Below are positions 10,981 to 21,200 of a DNA stretch of 64,000 nt, piece by piece. Each line of letters begins with the position of its first letter. Positions within the stretch are counted from its first letter, which is position 1. The DNA comes from Leishmania infantum JPCM5 (taxonomy: Eukaryota > Euglenozoa > Kinetoplastea > Trypanosomatida > Trypanosomatidae): NCBI RefSeq assembly GCF_000002875.2, contig NC_009400.2, positions 613,061 through 677,060 of the forward strand, written 5' to 3'. The notes below the pieces were generated by a model. That model saw nothing but the letters and a program-made list of their open reading frames with translations, was not told the DNA's origin and did not search any database. A program made the translations under genes and the position numbers.

Positions 10981-12075
10981 TCAGCTGCACTTGCTGCTGT
11001 CTGCGTCCTCTGGCGTCCGCTCGATAAGCTCCTTTGGTACGCTGAAGGGAACTTTGGCGAGCAGCTCATCGGCCTCCACGAACACGAGTCGAGGTGGAGC
11101 GTGCTCGATTGCCGCGGCTGCGCCAGCGACACCACCTGCAGCTGCTGCCTTGGCACTCAGTCTCCCTGGGCCCGTGGAGCTCCTTGTGCTTGCCTCATCA
11201 CTCGGTGACGCGGCGCCAGCGCTACTGCTCGTTCCCGTTGAGGAAGCGACACCGCCGCCATTGGTGTCGACGGCGGCGCTAACAGACTTGTTTCCTTCTA
11301 GGATGTAGTGGATGATTGCCTCAGTGTGGAAGTAGCCCCATGGGATGATCACCTCGCCGTCCGTTTCCTGCTCAAACCAGCGGATACAATGCATCCGCGC
11401 CACTTGTGCCACCTTGCGCTCGCGGTGCTTGCGAATTACAGGGAAGGAGCCAAGCTGACTTACCGCGATGCTGGATGGAAGGCGCTCGCCGAGCGTTTGA
11501 AGCCTCACGGACTCCTCCTCGAGTAGGCGCTGCACCTCGTGCATGTGTAAGTCGGCGTGGTTGCGCAGGTTCAGCCCGCACATGGCAGCCAGCTTGGGCT
11601 TCAGGTAGCACTCCTGCAGGCGCACCGTGGACTCCATCGATTGCAAGAGCTCGTAACGGATGTCCATCTCCTGGCAAATCTCCCTCATCACCTCGGGTGA
11701 GTAGAGAGTGTTGTCGTCAGCCTTGGCAAGCATTGTCTGCCGCAGGGCATCGTTTCGCATGATGTCCTGGTACTCCTGCATCTGCTGCTTCTCAGCCGCC
11801 TCGCTGTCGCAGATGCCCTCCAGTAGCACCAGCGTGTCCTTGTTGCGCTTTACGGCGTGGTCAATGTACTCCAGCACGCGGTCGTAGAACTTAATGCCTG
11901 CTACGTGCAGCGTCGGGATAACAGTGATGATAGGGTGCGCCAGGTGGCTCTGCACGTGCGGCGGCCCCACTTCGGCGGCATCGACGGACACAGCCAGCAC
12001 TCGTGTCCAGCGGCTGCCGACCACGACAAGCTCGTCGTACGCGGAGCGCAGGAAGCGATTTCGCATAAAGGACAT
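10981..12075 (-). CDS. TraB/PrgY-like family protein
   Basis: The frame is open to 12333, but the start chosen is the ATG at 12075 (MSFMRNRFLR), giving 364 residues. Upstream the frame reads HTHTHT repeats and is UTR. Two stretches resemble the TraB/PrgY/Tiki-like family: a first strand with a conserved His, IPTLHVAG near residues 53-60, followed by a helix and VLLEG, and a second, VIIPWGYFHTEAIIHYIL near residues 240-260. The family is described as metalloprotease-like or membrane-associated, and eukaryotic members (TRABD) are thought to act at mitochondria. The region after about residue 265 is Ala/Ser/Gly-rich and looks disordered. No transmembrane segment is evident. The match rests on short motifs, so the family call is moderate. 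The gene itself is well supported by length and codon pattern. Confidence 0.6.
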   Translation of the reverse strand: MSFMRNRFLRSAYDELVVVGSRWTRVLAVSVDAAEVGPPHVQSHLAHPIITVIPTLHVAGIKFYDRVLEYIDHAVKRNKDTLVLLEGICDSEAAEKQQMQEYQDIMRNDALRQTMLAKADDNTLYSPEVMREICQEMDIRYELLQSMESTVRLQECYLKPKLAAMCGLNLRNHADLHMHEVQRLLEEESVRLQTLGERLPSSIAVSQLGSFPVIRKHRERKVAQVARMHCIRWFEQETDGEVIIPWGYFHTEAIIHYILEGNKSVSAAVDTNGGGVASSTGTSSSAGAASPSDEASTRSSTGPGRLSAKAAAAGGVAGAAAAIEHAPPRLVFVEADELLAKVPFSVPKELIERTPEDADSSKCS

Positions 12076-13324
12076 GATGCAGCAGCGGAAAACACAACGG
12101 GGGAGTGCAGGAAGGCGGCCCCTATGGAGGGTGGAAGCAGAAGGGAAGAGGTGTGATACAGCCAACCTTTGCGAGGGGTCCAAGTGCCGTAAGGAGGTCA
12201 GCGGGAACGTATGTGTGTGTGTGTGTGCGCGCGCGCAGAAAGCACGCAGTCTGGTGAGGCTCGCACTGTAAAAGCCGATGCTGACTCGCTGGGGCACGCG
12301 CAAGAAACACGCGGAGCCACACGCTCCACGCACGATGTCAATCGCGAATGCAGAGGGAAGTCAGTGCAGTGAAACGGAGATAACAACGAAAAGCGCAGCT
12401 GTGTGTGTGTGTGCCCCCTTGCACCGCCGAGTCATGGCAAGAGAAGGGGGATGGGAGAGCTGCTGTGTGCGGGCGTATGGCTCCTTTCGGTTGCTTCTTT
12501 ATTCGCTCACTTCTGGAGAGAGAGGCGGGCAAGCGGGCGGGCGGGCGACGACGTGTGATGCGCCGAGAGGGTGGAGATCGAGGGAGAAGAGGATTAAGTT
12601 GTATAACCGTCACACGCGGACTCCGCCCATCACAACGGCGGAGAGATCGGTGATGTTGGCGGGAGGAGAGGTATACGCCTTCAGCGCGGCAGCCTCCTCA
12701 CTCACTCATCCCCTCCTCCGCGCACGTCCTGCTCGCGTGCCTTGACCGAAAAGAGGGTCGGGAAGGTGAAAAGGGATGAGAACAACGTGAGTGCGTGCAT
12801 GCCGTGCACTTGTTCCGCCGCCCACTGCCGCCAACAGTGCCTTGATCGCGTGCTGTCTCGCCAGAGGGTGTCTCCCTACGCTTGGTTTTGTGGTTGCTCG
12901 GTCTTACTCGGGTGTTAGTATGCGTGTGAGTGAGAACGTGAGAAGAATGTTGGAGGGCGCAGCAGGGGGTCGGGCTCAGACGCACAGGCGGAACTCTAGG
13001 GATGTGACGAGGAACCCCCGCCGACGTCTGTCGGTGCAGCGGCGTCGGGGAGGAGGGAGGTGAACGAGTCACACAAACACAGACGGAGGGAGGGAATGAC
13101 GGAGGAAGTGACCCGCGACGGAACGAGCCCGCACACCCCACACATGAGTGGGCATACAAATCCAAGAGGGCGGTGGACAGCGGTGTAAACGTCTTCCAGA
13201 CGCACGTGGGTACGTGTACGTCAGCGTCGGCTATGCGGCCGGCGGGCCAGCACCGCGCATACCCCTCTCCAGCGCCTCTTCCTCCGAAAGAGCAAAGCGA
13301 AAACAACACACCGCCATGCGCACA
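12076..13324. other. Intergenic/UTR spacer
   Basis: Minus-strand pyrimidine-rich sequence with GT tracts (about 12210-12236 and 12398-12413). It holds the predicted 5' UTR and splice-acceptor region of the TraB-like gene and the 3' UTR of the next gene. No convincing open frame was found. Confidence 0.6.
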
Positions 13325-15037
13325 CTAAACTAAGCGGCGCACTTTCGGGATGAGCGCAGTCGACAAGCGGCGCTGATGCTCTGCTCTGAGCTCAGTGAGG
13401 GCCCTCAGCCTCTGCTCCAGCGCCAATGCCGACTCGGTTGTGAGGCCATCGATGTCGCGCGTGATCAGCTCCTGCACAGCAGCCGCGACGGCGGCATCTT
13501 GAATAGCGGCACTGCCCAGAGTGTTCGCCTGTTCGAGGAGCTGAAGCAGTTCGGCCAGGGAGAGGGTCTTCATGTTGGCAATCAGTTTGCTCGACACGAG
13601 CTGCAACGCCCGTCGTGACTGGGGTAGTAGCTGCAGCAGATGCGCGGTGGCATCCCTTCCTGGCCCACCGCACGTGTCACCGCCGTCCATGATGCCGCCC
13701 ATTGCCAGCTGTTCCACGGCATCCACGTAGAGCGCCACAACCTCAAGCTGGGACGCCACAGACAGGTAGGCAGACGCGCTGTCGAGCATCTCGACGAGCT
13801 GAGCCGACAGCGCGTCCCCGACACGCTGCAACGTGGAGAGACTTTGTGCGGCTTGCTCCATCTCCAGTATGCGCTGGCGTGCAGCGGGCGGCGACGACAG
13901 GGAAGGAGAAGTCAAAAGAGAAGCGCTGGAGAGAGAGCCGTGCAGCGCGGCGGTGACATCTACCCATGACGCCGTACCGGCTGGGAGCGCCGGCGTTCGC
14001 GGCGCTCGCAGCTCTGCAGACAAGGCAGAAAGGGACGCCAAGCCCTCCAGGTAGACACGAAAGACTGCCAGCAGCTCGGCAGGCGTGAAGTCTGTGGACA
14101 GAAACAGCGCGCGATCCGCCATCTGCTGCGCCAGCTCCAGTGCAAGCGAGTGACTGCCGCGGACTGCTGAGAAGAGCATCGCTGTGGAGCGGGGGCACGT
14201 GCTGGATATGTCGCGCACAAATGCTCTCAGCAGGCGCCGCTGCAACGCCTCCGACAAAATCGGATCTGCCCTGCCCACACTCACCGCTCCTCGAAGGCAT
14301 GTGAACAAGACTGCTATATCCATGCACTCCAGCTCCTCGAGGTGACGCAGCGCGCGCTGCAGAACAGGCTCCATGACGTCACGAACGCGGCGCTGCGCGG
14401 CCGCTGGCAAGACGCTCCATGTGTCCAGCACCTCCACGCACTGGGCAGGGCTAATCTCCTCCAGGCGCTGGGTGAGGTCACGCAGCACCGACTCCATCAG
14501 CTCCGGTGGGGTCTCGGCGGTACAGGCGCGACACACCGCCAGGCATTCCTCGGTTGTCAGGTCTGGCACGAGGGGGACGAGCTCCATAGCCACGCGGCGA
14601 TACAGCTCGCTCTCTTGGCGGCGCAGCTGCGGCATACAGGCGAAAAGTGCGACGAGCTCTACTGCCTCCATCCCCTCCAGCTGCAGGAAGAGCTCCCCCA
14701 GAATTTGGTCGACCTGCGCCGCATCCCAGAAGCCGAAGAAAGCGGCACATTGCAGCACCACCACCATATCACCGAGACGGGCGGCACGCAAGTCGCAGAG
14801 CTTGCCCGTGAAGTACTTGTACTCACCGCGAAGCAGGTTGCGCTCATGGAAGTCGCGCGTGTCCTCGTAGCGGGACTTGACGCGAGCCATCCGCCGCGAA
14901 ATCTCGCCCAGCGGTACCGGACGCTCCGAGAGAAGGTAGTTGCGCTTCGAGTGCTCCAACTCCGTCAAGCTACTCTGACGCCAAAAGACATACCCGGGCG
15001 TCCTCTTGCTAAGCCATAACGATGAGCGGCGGAGCAT
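13325..15037 (-). CDS. Putative mitochondrial helical-repeat protein
   Basis: The frame extends to 15859, but the likely start is the ATG at 15037 (MLRRSSLWLSKRTPG), giving 570 residues. Text upstream is Arg/His/Ser-rich UTR read-through. The N-terminus is basic, hydroxylated and free of acidic residues for the first ~20 positions, which suggests a mitochondrial presequence. The rest is almost entirely Leu/Ala/Glu-rich amphipathic helices in tandem (for example SPAQCVEVLDTWSVL and TPAELLAVFRVYLEGL), like the helical-repeat proteins of kinetoplastid mitochondria that handle RNA editing, RNA processing or ribosomes. No catalytic motif is seen. I cannot place it in a named complex. A RAP/FAST-like or RESC-type factor is a plausible guess. 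Confidence 0.7.
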   Translation of the reverse strand: MLRRSSLWLSKRTPGYVFWRQSSLTELEHSKRNYLLSERPVPLGEISRRMARVKSRYEDTRDFHERNLLRGEYKYFTGKLCDLRAARLGDMVVVLQCAAFFGFWDAAQVDQILGELFLQLEGMEAVELVALFACMPQLRRQESELYRRVAMELVPLVPDLTTEECLAVCRACTAETPPELMESVLRDLTQRLEEISPAQCVEVLDTWSVLPAAAQRRVRDVMEPVLQRALRHLEELECMDIAVLFTCLRGAVSVGRADPILSEALQRRLLRAFVRDISSTCPRSTAMLFSAVRGSHSLALELAQQMADRALFLSTDFTPAELLAVFRVYLEGLASLSALSAELRAPRTPALPAGTASWVDVTAALHGSLSSASLLTSPSLSSPPAARQRILEMEQAAQSLSTLQRVGDALSAQLVEMLDSASAYLSVASQLEVVALYVDAVEQLAMGGIMDGGDTCGGPGRDATAHLLQLLPQSRRALQLVSSKLIANMKTLSLAELLQLLEQANTLGSAAIQDAAVAAAVQELITRDIDGLTTESALALEQRLRALTELRAEHQRRLSTALIPKVRRLV

Positions 15038-16474
15038 CACGCACAGCTCTGTCCGGTGATTGTGCGCGTGTGCACAAGTGCGTCTGTGACTGCGTGATGC
15101 AATATGGAGTTGAAGGCTGGGCGACAGGAGAGAAGGGGCCGGTTGAGCGGTGCCGGGGAGAAGACAACAAAAGTGGCAGCGAGGGGAGATGCGCACACGG
15201 ACGTAGACACAGACGCGCTGGGTGCCCCGGCACTTCTCTTGCTGTGTGTGTGTGTGCTTCCTGTGCGCGCCATCTCGGCAGGTGAGCGCCGAGAGAGAGC
15301 CAAAGAGGTGCCAGAGGCAGGCGGTAAGAGTAGAGCAGGGGAAAGGGAGGAGGGAAAGACGAGCGAGAGCATCGGTCATGATGACGCTTCTCCTTATCCG
15401 CCCCTCCGCTCGGTAAGATGGGTATAGCCACACGCGAGAAGAGAGGTACAGCCGGGAGAAGCATTGGCGTGGCTGCTCTCCTCTCCCCTGGCCACTGCGG
15501 CACTTGTCGGCATCGTGTTTCTTCGCAGACGCGCGCACGCAGGCACGCCGCTGACGAGGCGAGGAGGCGTCGGCAACGCGCACAAGGCAGCGACAGACAT
15601 GGGGGTCAGAGAGAGACCCACAGAAGGACTCTTCGCGAGCCCTTTCTGACATCATCTTTCTTCTCCTTCCCCTCTCGTCCCGCGTCGCCATCGCAGGTCG
15701 AGCCGTGCTTCCGGGGAGAGGAGAGACAGACAACGAAGGGGCGGCGCTTTGGAGCAAACCCGCCTGCTCCCTCTGCCCCTGGCTGGCACGTGGGTGACTA
15801 CATGCTTGCTTCCTAGATTGGGTAGCTGGGATGGGCCTCCCCGGCGGACCATCGCTCAATCACATAAGCATCCACTCAACAACGCGCCTCATCACAGCAA
15901 GAGCGAGGAGGAGGGGGAGGGGGGGGAACAACGAAACACAAGAAAGGGAAATAAAGCGGGCGGGTGTTGAGAGAGGCGAAGACGGATGACTGCTCTGTGG
16001 GCCGCATCATCGGCTTTGACGCCTATCTCGCGCTCGCTCCCACATAGAAGGTGACGCACTCACACAGACGCACATACATGTTAGCTACAAGAGACTCTTG
16101 CTCTCTCCGTCGTTGGTCTACATCCGTGGCACCGAGCACGCACAACGAGGGCGGGGCGGGGCGGTAGGAGAGAAGAGCAAACACACACACACAAGGAAAA
16201 CAAAGAGGTGAACATCACGGCGGAGTGGGTCTCGCCGCAACGCCAAGCACAGACCAAAGGAAGGAGGAGCTTTACAAGAGAAGCGCAGTGCAAGCGGACG
16301 CAGAATGCTGGTCCACACAGAGGTAAGCGTGACAGCAGGACACAACGGCGGCGGTGTTGCCCACTTGCCAGAAGGCGCCCGCACAGAGAAAGAGTGTATC
16401 TGTGTGTGCGTGTCTGCACCAATGCACCAGCCCAAACCATTGGTCCTTTTTCGCCTTCCTCCTTTATGGAGGTC
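15038..16474. other. Intergenic/UTR spacer
   Basis: This contains the 5' UTR of the helical-repeat gene and the 3' UTR of the 113-residue zinc-binding protein. It is strongly GA-rich on the plus strand around 15290-15360 and 15900-15970, giving polypyrimidine on the sense strand. No convincing gene was found. Confidence 0.6.
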
Positions 16475-16816
16475 TTACCGCAATGTCAGCGCCGGTGAGA
16501 TGCCGTCACGGGTGGACGCCAGTAGCTTCTGCTGTGTCTGCATCGATCCTGTTGTGTCAAAGAACTGCATGCAGAAGATGCAAATCTCCTCCCGCTTGTA
16601 CAGCTGCGACGGCGGTGGCATGTACTCGCCTCGACGCACATCCATGCCCCATTTCTGGCGCAGCTCTAAGATGGACTTGTGCGTGATAGCCCCGGGCAGC
16701 TCGTTCACGTAGAAGATCTGGGTGCACAGGGCGCACTTCTTGCGTCTCTGCAGACCCTGGCGCACTCGGAGGTTGATTTCCTCTTGCGTGAGCACCTCCT
16801 GCGTCTTCTGGGACAT
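16475..16816 (-). CDS. Small protein with two CxxC pairs (predicted zinc binding)
   Basis: The start at 16816 (MSQKTQEVLTQEEINLRVRQ) gives 113 residues. The frame is open far upstream to 17392, but that part has no other Met near and reads like UTR. Cys28-x2-Cys31 (CALC) and Cys79-x2-Cys82 (CIFC) form two knuckles about 48 residues apart, with His46 between them. This spacing suits one structural zinc site. The N-terminal third is helical and charged. I do not recognise the family. The regular composition, the good Met context and its position in the array make it a real gene despite its size. It is not a classical zinc finger or RING, because the pair spacing and number do not fit. Confidence 0.75.
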   Translation of the reverse strand: MSQKTQEVLTQEEINLRVRQGLQRRKKCALCTQIFYVNELPGAITHKSILELRQKWGMDVRRGEYMPPPSQLYKREEICIFCMQFFDTTGSMQTQQKLLASTRDGISPALTLR

Positions 16817-17596
16817 GGAGAATACTACGTCAATTGCTGGTGCAATGAGCGTCCCTGCGAACACCCAGTCAATCTGAGGAGGACCAATCAAGCGGGTAGT
16901 GTTGACTCGAGGCACTGCCGTTGTACGTGTATCTGGAGGGAGTGGGGTTCTGGGCGTCGCATTACTGGAGAGACACACGTGTGTGTGTGTGTGCGTTCGA
17001 ATGTAGGTATGTCGTCCGTGTTTTGGTTCAGGGACACAGCAAAGTAGGGAACGGGGCAAGGAAAAAGTGGCACCATCGAGCGTGGAGAGATGAACGGGAT
17101 CGCGAGAGATGAGAAGCACACAGAGGGCCTGCTTGCGCGCATGTGTGCGCGCGCCACCTGTGCGAAGCAGCATTGCGCACTCACACTCTCTGTCACGCCT
17201 TTTCGCCACAAGCAGCGCGCTAAAGTCGCGCAAGTGGAAGACGATGAAGATGATCGTCTTTTGCGCTCTTTTCCCTCGCCTCCTCCGCGATCTAGCAAGC
17301 AGTCTCCCATACGAACCGCCCCGCGCCAAAATCGGAGACTGCCATGACACTTCCCTACCTCGACGCCTCTTTGTGGAGAGGGAGGACGGCACATACGAAA
17401 ACGGGTGGGCGCCTCCTTACGCGGCGGCCATGTTCCGTTTCGCTGTTGCTCTCTTAGCTATGTGATGTCTCTATGGCAAGTCTTCTATGCAGGCAAAGGA
17501 AAAGCAGAGATGCTCGAAATCAAACCGGCAGAGGAGGGGACACCTGTGCCTCACTCGCCTACACTCGCAACGACGCAACTTGTCATCTGCATTCTT
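16817..17596. other. Intergenic/UTR spacer
   Basis: This holds the 5' leader and splice-acceptor region of the 113-residue protein and the distal 3' UTR of Timeless, up to the edge of SIDER copy 2. A GT run sits at about 16977-16993. No convincing open frame was found. Confidence 0.55.
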
Positions 17597-18092
17597 AAGA
17601 TGCCCGTTTCGCTGCCGTGCAACACGGGCTCAAACGCCGCCGAAGCCGGAATGCCGCAGGCCCCCATCGCCTGGTGCGGTGCAGCGGGAGACACGCGTTA
17701 GAATGCTGCCGGCCCAGTCATCTGAGAGCGCGGCCCCTGCACCAAACTCTACCCAGCTCCGCTTCGCACGTCGCCTCACAGCCGCCCACATCATGCCGGT
17801 CCCCACCCCAGGTGCATGCAGCTCGGGTTGGCTCTCAGGCTCCGCACCACCAGCAAAGGCAGTGTGAGGGCCGGGGGAGCCGCGTCCGAGCCACGCTGAC
17901 ACCCCGCCCTCCGCGTGGACGGCACTAGTGTGTCTACTGCCGCAGGTCTCTCCGACGCAACGCCATCCACGATCTGGCACGGCCGACATCAGTAGCGATA
18001 GGTCGCCCTGGCCTCCCTGTGGTGTAGGCACTCGGCCCTGTCACCGCCAGGGGTGGCTCGGCATTTCGCGGGGGCTGCATGGCTGCCGGGCT
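17597..18092 (-). mobile_element. SIDER2-like short degenerate retroposon, copy 2
   Basis: This is the same 496 bp unit as 9426-9921, with identity starting at AAGATGCCCG and ending at GCTGCCGGGCT in both. Past the right end the copies diverge at once. It begins 173 bp after the Timeless stop codon, so it is expected in the Timeless 3' UTR in sense orientation, where SIDER2 elements are known to affect mRNA stability. The next ~60 bp (to about 18150) may include more of the element's 5' end that copy 1 lacks, since copy 1 changes to unrelated sequence and a T-run there. Target-site duplications were not identifiable. Confidence 0.8.
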
Positions 18093-18265
18093 TCCCACCA
18101 CGGAGGGTGCACCGGGCCCTGATAGCATGCTGAGGTGTCCGAAGTCACCAGGAATTTGCAGTGGTACTAGAAATAGCACCAAAGAATATACGGCCACGAG
18201 GAGATGATACGCCTTTACAGTTTGCTGTGTAAACTCACGCAGACAACAGAAAAGCAAGGGAGATA

Positions 18266-21200
18266 CTACTGAGCGTCTTCGGCCACCGAGATTCCTTTCG
18301 CGGCACCAAATAAGGGCGCCGCTACGGCACCCGGCTGGGCCGCTGTGGCAGCTGCCACGTCCTCAGTCTTTGTCATGTCTGTGGCGGACTCGCTGTCCCT
18401 GCCGCTGGCGTCGTCTTCGTCGGCAGCCACTGCATCGTAGACGTCGTGCCGCCTTCGTTTCTTCTCGCCGTGACCGTGGCGATGGCGCCGCTTCCATCCG
18501 CGCTCCAATTTGTTATCGCAACCCTCCGCCGCAGGGCTCGGACTGAGCACCGCCCGCTCATCACCGTCCTCCACCTCGGAAGCTAATTTGGAGCCGTCTC
18601 GCTGGCTCGTGTCGCCGGCGGACGTCGCTGTTCGACGCTGACGACGTGATCTGGAGTCTGGAGAGCGTGTGCTGATGGTCTCATCCGCGACCGCCGTGAA
18701 CTCTTCCCGCTTCGCGTCGCTGATATTCTCATGCGAAAGCGGTATTGCCGTGTAGCTCATCAGATGCGGCATCCCTTTCTCCTCAATGTACGTGTAATCG
18801 AGTGTGCTCAGGTTGAACAACGCGCGCGTGCAGCGCAGCGAAACTTCAAACCCGAGATAGGACTGCGCCCCACTCAGCATGCCATTCTCTACCTCAAGCT
18901 GAAGCACGGACGCGGCACGGGCATCTTGCGCCTTTGCAAACGAAGGATTGAAAAAGTCGTACACGATGCGATCACACACGGCATAAAGCGGCGCGTGCGT
19001 TTTCTCGCCGTTGACGAGCACCTCTCGCATCAGCAGTAAAAATGCGACGTTGAAGAAGACGCTCTCACAGTTATGGCGCACCAAAGTGTCCATCAGAAAT
19101 GTCAATGCGATGTTAACGTCTGCGTCGTTCACGCGCCAGTGGCGGAGAGTTGAGTACACGAGGCTGATGTTTTTCGGCGACGCCAGACGATGAAAAAAGC
19201 CGCTAACGGCCACTTCCCGCTCAGAGCTGATTGTCGACAAGGCGGTGCGGTCACTTGAGGCGATGGAGGAAGGTCGCCCTTGTGATGTGGCCCTCTTTGA
19301 CGGTCCCAGCCCGTCGCCGTCCACGGACGCGCTACTACCCACAGGTTCGAATGCCGGCTCGGGAAGATCTGCAGCTGCAGAGGGCACCTTTTGCTCCAAA
19401 GCGACACTGCTCTGCACGCTCGCTTCAAAGTCAGGCCGCCACGTGTTGTCATCGCCTTTTTCGTCGTCGATCATGTCTGCCATGCCCCGCAGCATCTCCT
19501 CAGAGAGATCCTCCAAAGCAGCAGAGTCGACACTCTCGTTGTCGTCTTGGTTCTCTGCGCCACCCATATCTTCCGCCTCGTCCGCCGGCGCTGTCTTCTT
19601 TTGCTGCTTGGAACGCTTCGGAAGAAGGAGGTTTCCCTTGTAGCTGCATTTTTCCATCAGCTGAAAGACCGAAAACGTGAAAAGTGTGAATACTTGCGCT
19701 TTGCGAATTGCAATGACCCGTCTCGAGTACTCAGACAGCAAGCCGAATACGGCCTTGATATTCTCTTCCTTGTAGAGGACAGAGGACGCCAGAGCGTGAG
19801 CGGCAACCTGCACGGCAGGATCGGCAGCTATCTCGCCCTGCAGCAGCGAATTCAAAAGGAGAAGTATTTCGGCCAAATACCCCACAGCAATCGAGATATC
19901 CTCACGACGGCGAATATCTTTGCAATCGAGGAAGGAGCGCAGGACAGAAAATCCTAACTCCACGTAGTCCAGTGAAATAATCGCCGAGACACTTTGCCAC
20001 TGCTGCGGAAACACAACCAGAAACGACTGCTTCTCCGTTTTAAGCTGCTCAGTGATAAGCCTAACGTACCGTAGAATACACCGACATATTGTCATGTAGT
20101 GCAGCACGTTACCCAGGTTTTGGTACATGGCGGTGTCGAGAGGCGACGTTACCTCCACTGTCTCGCCAGACCCCTTGTATCCCACAACGACCTCTTTATG
20201 CTCCTTCGTGGCGCTCTCGACAGCCGCGGCAGCATCTTGTAATTTGCTGAATGTCATCACGCTCAGCGGTTCGAAACCAAAGCTCAAAAAAGCGCTGTTT
20301 TGGTGCGAAAGCTGTATTTTCGTGGGCAGTGGAATGTTACACTTCGGCGTGAGGTCTTGGTACATGCCCTTGACAAAGCGGCCACGCTTGCGCAGGTCAA
20401 CATCTTTCATCGCCTCCAGTGGGTCTTTTCGCCGTGGCCCTAGCAAGGAAAAGACAGTGCCAATGGCTCGGCCACCTGTCACGCTTCCAGACGAAGCACG
20501 GACAAGAATTCCATTGGAAGTGACGGCCCCATTGCGGCTACGAGCCACAAAACGCCACTTGTCGCTCGCTTTCTTGCAGTCACGAAAATGCTGGCCGTTT
20601 AGAAGTGTAGAAAGCACTCGGTCTGGCGAGGAGTCACTCGTGTGGCCCAGCACTGTCAAATGTGCCAGCTCCTCTGCGGGGACACACCAGATAATGCTTG
20701 CCATTGCAGCCAAAACAAGGCAGTTCCACTTCCAAAGCTGTTCATCGCTTTCCAGGAGATTGTTGACTTGCTTTTCAAACTCCTGGTCAAGGGCTCTGTG
20801 CATCATATCCGAGGATCGCGATGCGGGCACAGAGTCATCATCTTCGAGACCGACATCACTCCCTTCCTCCTCCAGGTGAATTTCATCCCTCACCTGATCT
20901 AATTTGAGGCTCACGCCACTTGTATCTCTTTCATGGCCCTCATTCTTTCTACCGTCTAAATTGTTCACGGCCTCGTTGCTTGAATCACTATTTGCAGCCG
21001 CGTTGATGCCGTGAATCCGGGAGTAATTCTGGTTTATCACCACTAGAAGGAGCTCGACGCCGTGGTTTCGACAGAAAGCACCAATAATTCGCTCTGTGTT
21101 CGTTGGGTGTCCATCCAGCAAGTACGTGATTACCGTGAGAACAATTTCAAGAATAATGACATCCTCACGTTGCAGCTCGCCTGTTGTTCGCTTTTCTGCA

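Noticed and set aside
15038..15859. N-terminal extension of the helical-repeat gene
   Set aside because: Composition is Arg/His/Ser read-through; the mitochondrial-type N-terminus begins at 15037.
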